A stretch of DNA of 64,000 nt from Gnetum montanum (Eukaryota; Streptophyta; Gnetopsida; Gnetales; Gnetaceae): contig MNCI01036754.1 of the NCBI GenBank assembly GCA_015680685.1, forward strand, positions 84,713 to 148,712, in the 5' to 3' direction. Shown here piece by piece: positions 23,988 to 35,354 of the stretch; within the stretch, counting starts at the first letter, position 1, and the number at the start of each line of letters is the position of its first letter. The translations under genes were made by a program, and so were the position numbers. Under the pieces are notes generated by a model that worked only from the letters and a program-made list of their open reading frames with translations, did not search any database and was not told the DNA's origin.

Positions 23988-25262
23988 TGTACCGTCCGAA
24001 ATCGTCGGTCTCCAGCTAGATGGAAACAGAAACCGGGGAATCACCGGACATGCACAGAAGACCCTACCTTCGCTTGAGGGCGAGCTGGAATGAATGAAGG
24101 TAGAGTACCTTGAGTGGTCTACACGCGGATCAGGCAAGGATTTCGCCAAATGTACACTCAGGTGTTATACGCTGGGTTATACGTAAATGGCGTGAAAGAT
24201 GCAAAATAGAGTGTAAACAGCGTAATTGATGTAAACGGAGCGTAAACATAAAACAGCGTAACCAATGAACATGCAACAATTAATGAAAACTATAATAGAT
24301 TTTAGGAAGAAAATGTAACAATAGCATTTCAAAATGAGAGTTACAATGCACCGGTCTAACGCAGTTGTGGCTTTGACACAAGGTGGACGAAAAGCCCTAG
24401 TGAATGCAGAGATGACTGTGGGCTAGTTCACATTGTAGGCACAACATAGAGGCTGTATGCTTAGCGTACAGGGTTGTCCAGCGTGCAAGGTTCTTTGCTA
24501 TGGTTCTCAGCGTCTCTGCTTTGGTTTGCTCTCCGAATTTTCCCCCAACCGACCCTGGATCTAGTGAAAAATTGGAGCTTTTATACAGGTTTTGATGTTA
24601 GACTCGGGTTGGGTGACACATGGCGTGTTGACCGGGTGCGAAAGAATGAAATTTACAAGTGTACAGTATGTTACATTTGTAGAGTGTATACGCTGTATCA
24701 AGCAGGCGTAGACTCTGGGCGTATACATTGGATGTGCTGGGCGTATACGCTGGGCGTATACGCTGGGCGTATATGCTTGATGTGCTGAGCATATACACCC
24801 CCCTGGGACATATATGCTGATGGTTGCTGGGCGTATACGTTGGGCATATACGCCGATGGTTGTTGCCTTGTATCAAGTCTTGCTCTGCCATGCTGTTTCT
24901 GTGCCATCTTCGGGGATTGCACGCTGGGCATATACGTCAGTTGTACAAGCTGAACGTACTTGTGAGGTGTGTACGCTGGGCGTATACACTGTGAACATCG
25001 GGCGTATACGCTGGGCGTATACACTGAGAATGTCGGGCGTATATGCTAGGAATGTCAAGCATATATGCTGGACGTATACGCTGATATGAACTTGAGTGTA
25101 TACGCTGGGCGTATATGCTAAGAATGCATACTTAGTGAAAATTAAGTATCTGATCTCCGAAGTTGCCATGTTTGATATCGGATGTAGACGTGGTCGTCTG
25201 TGGATCGCAGGGACCTACTTCTTGTTGGAAAAGTACTAAGCTCAAAATTTTGTGGTGTTTCA
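23988..25262 (-). mobile_element. 3' LTR of B
   Basis: 1,275 bp. On the minus strand it starts TGAAACACCACAAAATTTTG (25,262 end) and ends GGACGGTACA. It is about 100 bp longer than the 5' LTR, largely from extra palindrome units. TATAAAAG on the minus strand at 24,585-24,578 is the core promoter candidate. It pairs with 40,711-41,882; by eye about one in eight of the first 80 positions differ. Confidence 0.93.
24665..25115. repeat. U3 array of the palindrome GCGTATACGC in B
   Basis: Dense array of GGGCGTATACGCT-type units, with the core 10-mer a perfect palindrome. It lies upstream (minus-strand sense) of the TATAAAAG box, so within U3. The equivalent array in the 5' LTR is about 41,405-41,750. 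Likely a protein-binding or structural element of the promoter; function inferred from position only. Confidence 0.8.
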
Positions 25263-25277
25263 TTGGCCCCTCTTTGT
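25263..25277 (-). promoter_or_regulatory. Polypurine tract, B
   Basis: Minus strand ACAAAGAGGGGCCAA abuts the LTR start TGAAACACC, the same motif and position as in A1 and C. Confidence 0.82.
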
Positions 25278-26334
25278 TGACACTTGGAGGAATCGACCCA
25301 AGAAGCGTTGAAAAAGAAGTGCAAAATACCACAAGCAACTCGATAAAGACTTTGTCCTTTGCCACCTGACTAGACATCATCGCACCGTGTTCCGTAGTAC
25401 ATAGGATTGGGAAAGTGAAATTTGTAGTTGGTAGGAAAATGGAGATTGTGGGGATTGGTAACTGACCAAGGGATTGTGCTTGGTAAAGTGGATGCTCTAG
25501 TGTGTATCATGCTAGTCCTTGTCAATATCCATTGTTTAGCAGACTCGGAATCAAGACATGCAATGTGCGTCCTTTGGCTAAACGAGACTCTTGGTTAGTG
25601 TCCAAGAGGACTTGTTGGTGAGACCAAAGCCACGTGATGATATGTTGCATTCTTTGGAGGAACAAAGCCCTTGTGTGGTGTTTAGGGGGAGCCTGTTGGC
25701 GGAGAGCCAAAGCTATGCAACGAGATGTTTCTTGATTATTTTAGACATGAGCACTTGGTTTTAAGACAACTGCCTTCCCACCTGGGGCTTGTATGGAAAG
25801 TGCCAAGGGTCTCTTTTTTTTTCTTTTTTTTTTGTGTTTTCTATCTTCCTTTTTTGAAGAAGCTTTGTTTTGATCTTGTACTCATGCTCAAGTGCTATGT
25901 TGTGTGTTGCAACTACTTCAAAGTGTTACAGTGCGCAACAACATGTTCAAAGTTTTGAGTGTACTGGGTGTATCAAAGGTGTGGCTGAGTAGAGTATGTC
26001 GATGAATAGATAGGGAATGTGCTGGGAAATGGGGATGTACTAGTGAATGGCTTGATCAAGTCTTGCCACGTGTGCTATGAACATTGCCTCACCTTGCTGC
26101 TTATGACAAAGTGCATTCTTGTGCAAAAACCTTTGAGTGTCATCCTGCAAAAAAAACTCCAAGGAGACAAGAAAACCATGAGTGAATATGCGAGCTTAGA
26201 CTTAAACAGCTACGGATGGAACAATGGCACTGGAAGAGATTTCAGGCACTATATATGAATGGCAGAAATGTTGGTAGGATCATTTGATGGCGAGCGATGC
26301 AGCGATTCTGATGAAGTTTGAATGCAACCATTGA
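25278..26334 (-). other. Noncoding 3' tail of B
   Basis: No supported gene between the polypurine tract and the post-integrase repeats. There is a long T run on plus at 25,814-25,834. It corresponds in position to 16,231-17,779 in A1 and 54,261-55,436 in C. Confidence 0.55.
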
Positions 26335-26765
26335 GGAACTAGAGATGAACTTGCCAGTTTATAGTCTTAGCAGACTATCATGGGTTAGTTTTATGTCATG
26401 ACCCATTGGACATTTCCCATTTAGCATCGTGGTGGACGGTATGTTACCAGTTTCTAGTCTTAGCAAACCGTGAAGAGGCAAACCAGTTTATAGTCTTAGC
26501 GGACTCTAGTGAGTGCGACTATGGCAGTTTACTGTCGTGCCAGACGGGTGCTAGTTTATCGTCATTGCGGACACTGTGTGGTATCAATTTATCGTCATGA
26601 TGCCAAGACAAGCTGTGGTATCAATTTATCATCATGATGCTAGGATGAGTTGTGGTATCAGTTTATAGTCGTGATGTCAGGACTGTTCTATGGTATTAGT
26701 TTACTGTCATGATTCCAAGATGAGCTGTGGTATCAGTTTATAGTCGTGATGCCAGGACTCGCACA
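26335..26765 (-). repeat. Post-integrase boundary repeats, B
   Basis: About ten units of 35-45 bp; on plus they read GTATCAGTTTATAGTCGTGA TGCCAGGACT-like, on the sense strand they contain GACTATAAACTGATAC. They begin directly after the integrase stop. Confidence 0.8.
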
Positions 26766-26778
26766 TACCTAACTATGT

Positions 26779-29700
26779 TTAGACGTGGAATGATTTCAGG
26801 AATGAGTGATTGGTTGGATTTGCAAGCTCATGCCCTTCCATATCAGCTAACTTGAATGCTCCGTTATCGTATGCTTTGGTGACCAAGTAAGGCCCTTCCC
26901 AGTTGGCTAAGAATTTTTCCGGGTGTTCCTGAATGACTTTAAGTACCAGGTCACCTTCTGTGATGGGACACTTATGAATGTTGTGCCGATGGCGTTGTCG
27001 TTGCTATTTTTGGTACCATTCGATCTGACCGAGTGCACGTATGCATTTCTCTTCCACTGAGTCCAGGTCAATGATGTGCAAGTCATTGTTTTGTCCTTCG
27101 TCGAGGAGTCCGAAAAGTGTGATCCTTAAAGATGGTTCCTACAATTCTAGAGGTAAAACAACTTTTGAACCGTAAACAAGGCTATATGGCGTTTTACCTG
27201 TTGAAGTCCGATGTGTAGTGCAATATACCCACAATGCATATACCAATTGTTCGTGCCATCTTCTCTTACTTTGGGTAAGCATATTTTTAAGTATTATGAT
27301 GATGGTTTTGTTTGTTTCCTCTACTTGCCCATTTCTCTGAGGGTAGTAAGGGGATGAAAACGAGTTTTTGATCCCCAGGCTTTCACAGAAGGTTTTGGTT
27401 TCGGCACTGCTAAATTGTGGCCCGTGGTCAGTGATGATTGTCATGGGAATGCCAAAACGAGTTACAATATTTTCGAGAATGAAGTTGCATACATGTTTAG
27501 ATGTGGTCCTTCGAAGGGGCATAGCTTCTACCCACTTCGTGAAATATTCTGTTGTGATTATGATGAAACTATGCCCTGTAGAAGATGAGGGTGTTATTGG
27601 TCCGATAAGGTCCAACCCCCACTTTTGAAAGGGCCATGTGATTTGCACCGTATGCAACTCATTTGGTGGGACATGGATTAGATTACTATGTCTTTGGTAG
27701 GTACTACATGTTTTAGCCTTGGAAAGGAAGTCATACTCCATGTGTGGCCAATAATAGCCTAAGTGTCTTATCTTTGTTGCCATTGCTTTTGGTGCTATAT
27801 GTCCTCTGCATAGTCCGTCATGTACTTGTTCAACGATGGTCTGGGCATCAGTATTACCAACACATGTTAGCAATATGCCTTCATAGGATCAGCGACGCAG
27901 TGTGTCCCCTACCAGTACGTACTGCCTAGAACGCTTTTGCACCGCGTCTTTTAGTGCGTTCATTAAGTGTTGTGGTGTTTCACCACGTAGAAGGTACTCT
28001 TTTATATCATCATACCATTCTATCGCGTGTGTTGTACTAACGGACGCTATTGGCAACGTATCAAGGGCATCAGTTATTGGTTCGGCACAACTGGTTATGG
28101 AGCTTGGTAGTGTATGGAACATGTCATGCGATATGTTTAATGCTAATGTGGCTAGTGTGTTTGCGATGGTATTGTCGTTTCTAGAGACGTGTTGCACATC
28201 GATGTTTTCAAATCGCCTCATTAAGTGTTTTGCCAAGTCACAGTATGGTTGTAAATGTTGTGCCTTGCATGTATAAATATCTATAACTTGGTTCAAAACC
28301 AGTTGTGAATCTCCTCTAACCACAAGTCGTATGATGTCTGAAGCCAGTGCTACCACAAGACCTCTAAGGAGACCTTCATACTCTGCTATGTTGTTGGTAC
28401 AGTGAAAGTTGAAACGATAAGCAAAGGGTCTGATCTCCCCGGAGGGATAGGTGATGACAGCGGTAGCACTTCCCCTTTGAGAGGTGAATGCTCCATCAAA
28501 GTTTAGAATGGCATTGTAGTCATTAGGCACTATGTCTATTGCGCTTATATTCTCATCCGGGAATTCTGGCTCTATTATTGCTCGATCGTGCGTTGGTGCC
28601 GTGGCCATTTGATTTGCTATGGCTTGACCCTTAACTGATGATTGCGCTATGTAGTGTAGGTTAAATTCAACTATCATGGCTTTTCAACGGGCTATCCTGC
28701 TTGACTCGTAAATGTTTCCTGTAATTGCTTTGAGCACGTTATCCTTGCAGATTATATTGACCTGGTTACGGAAGAGGTAATGTTGCCATTTCCTTAGAGA
28801 AAAGACTAGGGCTAAACATGACCTCTCCACCTCATTATACCTTTTTTTGTGGGCAACTAATGCATGGCTTAAGCAATAGACAGGGACTTCAGTTCCATCA
28901 TCTTGTTTCTGGCAAAGCATAGACGTGATTGATGAATCCGAAGTTGCGAGGTAGATGTAAAATGGTTTATCATTTTGAGATGAATAAACCATGGGCATTC
29001 AGGCAAGTGCCATTTTAATATTATTGAACACTTCTTAGCACTGTGGAGTCCATTCAAAATAGACGTTCTTGCGCAACAAGTGATTCATAGGTTTTAATTT
29101 GTCTATTAATTTTTCTATGAAACGTTTGATGAACTGTAATCTACCTTGTAGTCCTCAAAGTTCAGTAAGGTTGCTAGGTGGTTTTAAGTTTGTTATGGCC
29201 TTAACTTTATCGGGGTCTACTTGTATCCCTGCTTCTGAGGCTATGAATCCAAGCATTTTACCTATTTTGATGCTGAAGATGCATTTCTTTGGGTTAAGTC
29301 TCAGCTCATATTTTAAACAATGTTTTAGTACTAGGTGAAGATCTTGTACATGTTGTTCCGATGTCTTTGATTTAACCACTATGTCGTCCACGTAGTCATT
29401 GAGCGAGTGTAGCATATAATCGCTAAAGATGAATGTCATCGCCCTTCCAGCGTTCTTGAGACCGAAGGGCATCATTGTGTAACAAAATGTTTCCCATGGT
29501 GTCATAAAGGTAGTCCGGAGCTGATGCTCTGGGTTAATACGTATCTGGTTGTATCCCGAGAAGCCATCCATAAAAGATAATAGGGTGTGCCCAGCGGTCG
29601 AGTCGACAAGTTGATCGATGCTGGGTAGGGGAAAATCATCTTTTATAGTTGCAACGTTTAGATCCCAGAAGTCAATGCATAAGCGAATGCTTCTGTTCTT

Positions 29701-30330
29701 CTTCGGGAGAATGACCATGTTGGATACCCAATCGGTGTAATCGATAGCTCGAATGAAACCAGCTTGATAAAGTTTGGTGATCTCATTGCGAACTACCAAT
29801 GCCAACTTGGGTTTAACTTTTCATGCTTTTTGCTTCACTGGCCTCAATTTTGGGTCAATGATAATGTTGTGCTGAACGATTCAAGGATCTAACCTGGGCA
29901 TGTCGGTGTAAGACCAAGCGAATGCTTTTATGTTGTCCCTGAGCACATCCTGTATGTCTTTGGCTAGTTGAGGTTGTAGTAATGTGCTTAGTTTTAATAT
30001 TTTAATTTCTCCATCAGGCATGGTGATGGGTGTTTCGGTCAACGGGTCTTCGATGATGTTTTCAGCTTCTATGTCAAGGGGCTTTGTCATACATTTTTAG
30101 TTATCTATCGTTTGCTGTGTTGAGGCTATGACTGCATCGTCCGTTGATAAATTTAAGTGGATGAGATTTATGTCGATGTCCCTTGAAATTTTTCCATATG
30201 GTCCATCAATGAATAACGGTGCAGCTAAATGCTGGCAGTCCATCAGGCTTGCTCCTGGCAATAAATAGAGAGAAGAATGAGCTAATGGGTATTGTTCCAT
30301 GTTCTTTGGCAACTTAAATTGTGTGTACAT
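26779..30330 (-). pseudogene. pol: RT, RNase H, archaeal-type RNase H, integrase, copy B
   Basis: Order on the minus strand: linker (IEDPLTETPITMPDGE), RT (~29,805-29,150) with LCIDFWDLN, LLSFMDGFSGYNQIRIN and catalytic YVDD; RNase H (~28,990-28,690, FYIYLATSDSS); archaeal-type RNase H (~28,540-28,110) with LNFDGAF, AEYEGLLRG, RGDSQLV but NTIANTLA where the last acidic D is N; integrase (~27,870-26,779) with an intact D-D-E triad (GLDLIGP, ITDHGPQF, GQVEETNK) and GPY motif (ANWEGPYLV). RT lacks four residues (LKNAGRAM versus LKNVGATYQRSM in C). The zinc finger reads CSTYQ, so the last Cys is lost. Stops occur at about 30,098, 29,880, 29,820, 29,153 and 28,680. The best preserved pol in the window. 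Confidence 0.92.
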
Positions 30331-30359
30331 GCATGATGGTGGTTTATCATTACACCGGG

Positions 30360-30445
30360 ACGCATGGCAGTTTAAGGCCATACCGGGCCGTCATGGTAGT
30401 TTAAGGCCATACCGAGCCATCATGGCAGTTTAAGGCCATATCGGG
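30360..30445 (-). repeat. Pre-RT boundary repeats, B
   Basis: Three copies of GGCAGTTTAAGGCCATACCG with drift, at the RT side of the antisense gene. The unit matches the TTAAACTGCC type on the sense strand. Confidence 0.75.
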
Positions 30446-30559
30446 CCGAATGTTGTACACAAGAGAGTTTACGCTGGAATGTTCGGTGTGAATATTTGAA
30501 ATTGGGTTTACAGAGGAACCAGGATGTAATAATTTTTGTTTTATATTAAATATNGAAGC

Positions 30560-31640
30560 GTAATCTCGAGCGTAAGCGTAGAAGACCCAGCATAAGCGTA
30601 AGCGACTGAACCCTTAGCGTAAGCGTAGGCAACCAAACCCTGAGCATAAGCGTAAATGGTCAAACCCTGGCGTAAACGTAGAGCGTAGAGGTCGAAGCGT
30701 CAGTGTTGATGTCCCAACTCAGTGTGAGCGTAGAGACTCCAACTCGGTGTAGAGGCTCAGCGTAGGCATAAATGGTTTCAACCCTCAGCATAAACCTATC
30801 AATCCCAGCGTAGAGGACGCCGAGATGGGCAAAAGCAAGGAAGCGGAAGGCCAGGGGAGGAAGGGACCTGACCTGACCTTCGGGGAGGAGAGTGAGGCCA
30901 TGCTATAGTGTCTGCCTAGGCTGAGGATTCCATTGTGGCTTGGATCATCACACAGGTAGGCTCTGATCCTGTCTCTGTTAGTTATTTCCATCTATACCAG
31001 TTTCTTAGTGTAGACAGTCAGCATAGAGGGTTCCGGCATATACGCTAGGTGTAGAAAGTTAGCGTAGAAAATTTTCTTAGCATATACGCCTAGCGTAGAC
31101 AGATAGTGTAGAGGGTTTATATACGCCGAGCGTAAGTTCACAGCGTAGAGCGTATACTGCACGTAGCTTAAGTTGGTTGTAGCGTAATCAGTTTTCGTTA
31201 ATGCACAGCGTAAACAAATTTTACTAGCATGAAGTGTACACGATTTTATCAGCGTATACGCTGACTGTTCGTAGATCGTTTACAGTGTCCGGCGTAGACT
31301 GTTTACACAGCATATACGCTAAAGACTTCTATGGTGTATATGCTAAGGGTTTCTACAGTGTATACGCTGAGCGTGAACAGTTAATTGTTTTCAAGTGGGG
31401 TTCAGCATAGTCCTATTTTCCTGGCGTATGGTGTGAATTGTTTTCAGCGTAAACTTATTTGCATAGTGTTTAGCTTAAACTGTTTGCACGGTGTATACGC
31501 TGGTGATCTGCACAGCCTATACGCTGACTATTTTCCACGACGTATACGCTGACTGTTTGCTACAGTGTATACGCTGACTGTAAACGGTTTCATAGTGTAT
31601 ACGCTGATGATTTTCTATAGCGTATACGCTGAGCATGAAT
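30560..31640. promoter_or_regulatory. Palindrome array surrounding exon 1 of antisense gene B
   Basis: 30,560-30,800 holds AGCGTAAGCGTAG-type units upstream of the antisense ATG. 31,020-31,640, inside intron 1, holds more than ten GTGTATACGCTGACTGTT units. These are the same GCGTATACGC motif that fills this element's U3. The array could drive the antisense gene, the RT side, or both. One ambiguous base (n) is at 30,554. Confidence 0.6.
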
Positions 31641-34600
31641 GGTTTGTAATTTTTTCTAAGTGTTGGCCTATAACATGGAAGTTTGTTGTTTCATCTACTT
31701 TTCATGTATGGCTGATCTACCGTGGCATTTCGGTTGCTTGCAGAGACACTGAACCTTTTCTCTTAGTGGTTGAGCTAGTAGGAGTACTGACATGGTTTGG
31801 CCCCATTGAGGCTAATGAACCTACCCCAGATCTGATTGTTGACAACAATGGGGTCTGGTTCATGAAAGGGGCGTGTGAATTCCTCGCTTTCATGCTGGAC
31901 AGGTTCAAAGTGGTTATCTGGTCGCGCCTAAGTAAACTGGTGGCACGGAGCGTGCTTAATGCAATGTTGCTGGGAGCTGCAGAGGGTGTCACGATCTTCA
32001 TGGAAGACATCAACGAGGGGCCGCTTGTAGCCTCAGATAGTTCTTCCAGCAGACCCAGGTCTACACGCCCGCTAGTGCACGTGTGGGCTCAATTGCCGCG
32101 AGGGCAGGACTATCTCAACAACACCCTATTTTTAGCCGCGTGTGTGCACATGCTGTTCCAGAATCCTCCTAGCATAGTGTACCAGGTGGATAGGTAGGAC
32201 CGTTTAAGTTTGTTGTTTCTTTTTTCTGTTTGGCATTTGCTTCTGTTTTGACATCCGTTCGTTTGTAGGCCTAAAGTTAACCCAGACAGAACATGCGTTG
32301 AGGATGATGGGCTTGCTCTAGCTCGCACCGCTTTAGAGACATTTATGGCGGGTCCCACCCTTTGTGGAGCTATATTAGCTCAAACAAAGGGTGATATCGT
32401 CCACTTCCACAAACGGTTCTCTAGAGCGTTTGCAATGTGCCAATCTCGTGGATGGTTGCATGGGGATTGGTCACATAAGGGACCAATCTTTCCTCATGAC
32501 TCTGACTTGGGTAGCACATCTAAGTCCACAACTGAAGGTAAATGATAGTATTTTCTAGATGTGTTAATGTGTTTGTTCGACTTTTGGGGGGTTATACTGA
32601 TATAATGATTTCAAATTATATCTACAGTTGATGTTCCTCCTGGCGGAGACCCTGTCGCAACCGGACGAACTGAGACTACCCTATCAATGAAGTTCAAGGA
32701 GGTTAGAAAGGCTCAAAAATGGTTGCGCACTCGTGCCCCGCCATCCATCGTTCATTGTTTAGACGATGCTAGCCTTATGGAGCTCTTTACGACCCCAAGC
32801 CCTGATGTGTCAATAGCAGAAATGATTGGGATCGTGGATTCCTTCAACGAGTCTGTCTCTTAATACAGCACTTGGATTAAGGGTGTTAAGATAGCTTTTC
32901 ATCTATTTCCTAAATTCTTTTTGAACTTGTTTGGTGTACTGGCAGATGGTATAAATGTAGTTTTGGACAGGGCTCATAAAAAGCTCCATACGGTTCGTGA
33001 ATTAGAGGACTGGTTGGGCATTGCCAAGGGCGCAAAAGGATTCCCTATGTAGGGGAAAGCAAAGGTTGAGGAGGTGAATGAATTATATCCTCTATTTAGG
33101 GCACGGGTATTCCCTAAATCCCTTTCACAGGTGTGGAGTCTTGGGGTCGAAGCTGTACGTATTATGCAAACCGTCCTAGAAACTGACATGCATTATAACT
33201 GGGCCCAATTTTTGTTGTCGGGCCTGCACAAAGAGATAGTGCGATTGCGCTCGAATGTCGAGGCACAGTCTCATTTTACTTTCACCTTCTTTGCTGGTTA
33301 TCTTCGCTGCTTAGCTGAGTTTCTGGTGGTTCGTGCAGACAACAAGTATGTTCTACGGGACCAAGGTCAATTATCCCACCCGTGGATCAACCATTTGTTT
33401 GAAACAGCCAAGTCCCAGGATGCACTCGAGGGAATTGATGAATCTGTCTTTATCACGACAGGGGGATCATCTGGTACCTTAATCCACACATGTGATAGTG
33501 TGGGGTTGGAACCAGACGATGTGCCTTGACCTGCAAAAAGAGCAGAACGGGTCATCAAAGAGACCATTGGCAAGGCCAAGTCGAAGCTGACAAAGCGTGA
33601 ACGTTCAAGCGAGGAGGCCTCAAATGTGGACAAGCCACAGGTTAAGCGTATATGGTTCAAGATGCCTGACCGAGGTAAGTAAACTTAGTGCACTTGTTGC
33701 TTTATGGTTTTCATCTTATTCATAATTTTTATTTTGATCACTTACATCCCACTGATGCCTTCAGACTTGACCAGAGAAGTGAGAAGGCAGGAATTAGAGA
33801 CTATTATTGAAGAGGAGGTAACTAACACGGAGCTAAATATTGAGGAGGAAGACATGGAGAAAGATTAGGGAGGAGGAACGGAAGAGCTGAGGGAAGACAC
33901 CACAAAAATTGAGCTGGTGGATGACCAGAGTGGTGTCGATGAAATGTTCAGCAGTTTCCTTAAGGGAAAGCTGGACTTAGGCGAATCCCCAGAAGGGGAC
34001 AAAGAACACAGTATGTTTTCTTTTATTTTATTTTATGTTGCTTGGTTAGCTGTTGTTCCCATGGTATTTTACTTTTGTGTTTTCATCCCTTCCAGACGAA
34101 GGCAGCGAAACCAAGACGATGCGGTTGGACGTGCCCATGAAAACGGTTCTCCCTGAAAGGACCGCAGAGGTTAGTCCGTCTCGCACGCGTGGGCCATTTA
34201 CTTGGACCGAAATGCCAAGTAAGATGGATTTTGTGGCTGGTATCACTAAGGAAGTTGTTGAACGCATTCAGGAAGCCCACCCTGAGATAGGTATATATGT
34301 TTCAAGTTGTTTGCAGCTTTAGAGTTTCACACCATGTTTTTGTCATTTTAGTGTTTGTCCTTTTTGTGTGTATAGGTGCCAAACTGAGGTGTGATCCTTC
34401 TGAGAGAATTAGTATAGAGAGTTTACCCACATTATCCCTAGAAGTCGAGTAGGTGCCAAGGCCTATTTATGAGGAGGTGGCGGAGGGTCTCATTCACAAT
34501 GCCAAGTCGTTGTGGACCTGTAGGCGTTCCGTTGAACAGTTGTGGTTGCAGATTCAAGCAAAGGAGAAGGAAGTTTCTGAGTTGTCAGTTGAGCGTGACG

Positions 34601-35354
34601 ATCTCAAGGCTTAGTATGAGTTTGCCTCTGCTAAACTAAGTGGTGATCGCTCTTGGCAGACCTCCGAGGTCACGTATACCAGGTATTAGAATTTGCTCAA
34701 TCGTCACGCATCATTGACATGGAGACTAGCAGAGCGTAAGGCCCAATAGATCTACTAAACCTCAAGTGTCAAGATTGGAAAGCTTTCGCTTCCAAGGTAC
34801 GCAAATGGAATCAAGATGAAAAGAACCACAAACATCATTATAAGAAATCGTTGAAGGAGGTGTCCATTGAAAAGCGTCAACTAGAAATGTTTGTGGAGGG
34901 TATGGGTCTACGCTCTGCTTTTGATACCTTTGCTCAAAACACAACTGTTGAGATGGAATCACCTAAAAGGGTGATTACAACCACTTCTGGGGAGGTGTCT
35001 ATCAACGAATTCCCTCTAAAGCGTCCCACTTGGTCAGCTATTGACAAGGGGAAGGCCTTGGCGGATGTCAACCTAGGCCTTGATGGGATCGATTAGACCA
35101 GTGTCTCAGAAGAGGAAATCCTTCGCTTACTGGAATTCGGCTTAGGGGGATCCCCTGTGGTAAGCATTTTGTTGTTATGACATTGGTTCGCTAAATAATG
35201 TTTGAAAGTTTTTCCTTTGTCTATATGTTGATTGTTTCTTTTGTATTTTCAGGATCAAGGTGATGATGATGTCCAAGAAGCTGGCCCCAGTGGAGCGGGG
35301 GCCCATGATGCCAGCGGATCTAAAGGGGACGATCCTCCCATCCCAGATGTTTAG
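30825..35354 (+). pseudogene. Antisense eight-exon gene, copy B (function unknown; best model)
   Basis: Exons: 30,825-30,955; 31,744-32,193; 32,269-32,537; 32,628-33,674; 33,765-34,010; 34,096-34,290; 34,376-35,159; 35,253-35,354. All introns are GT-AG (75-93 bp except intron 1, 788 bp), phases 2-2-1-1-1-1-0, and the frame carries across each join. Predicted product is about 1,070 aa. Exon 1: basic start MGKSKEAEGQGRKG. Exon 2: hydrophobic FLLVVELVGVL, then GVWFMKGACEFLAFMLDRF. Exon 4 (349 codons): conserved core with LEDWLGIAKGAKGF, LYPLFRARVFPKSLSQ, FFAGYLRCLAEFLVV and LSHPWINHLFE. Exon 5: acidic. Exon 7: likely coiled coil and PTWSAIDKGKALADVNLG. Exon 8: short acidic tail. Six in-frame stops at least and a frameshift near 34,750 inactivate it. 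No family recognised. Confidence 0.88.

Noticed and set aside
24474-25169. Open frames of 80-110 codons on both strands in the B LTR
   Set aside because: They follow the GCGTATACGC repeat, which reads open in several frames (RIRWAYTLG, VYAQRIRPAYTP), and are not conserved in other LTR types.
27368-28276. Plus-strand open frames opposite B pol (86 and 124 codons)
   Set aside because: They are shadows of the minus-strand integrase and RNase H frame, with no conservation of their own across A1 and C.
31565-31743. Upstream extension of the exon 2 frame in B as coding
   Set aside because: It runs through the palindrome array and a clean acceptor (TTGCTTGCAG) at 31,743; A0 and C have an acceptor at the same homologous position, so this is intron 1.
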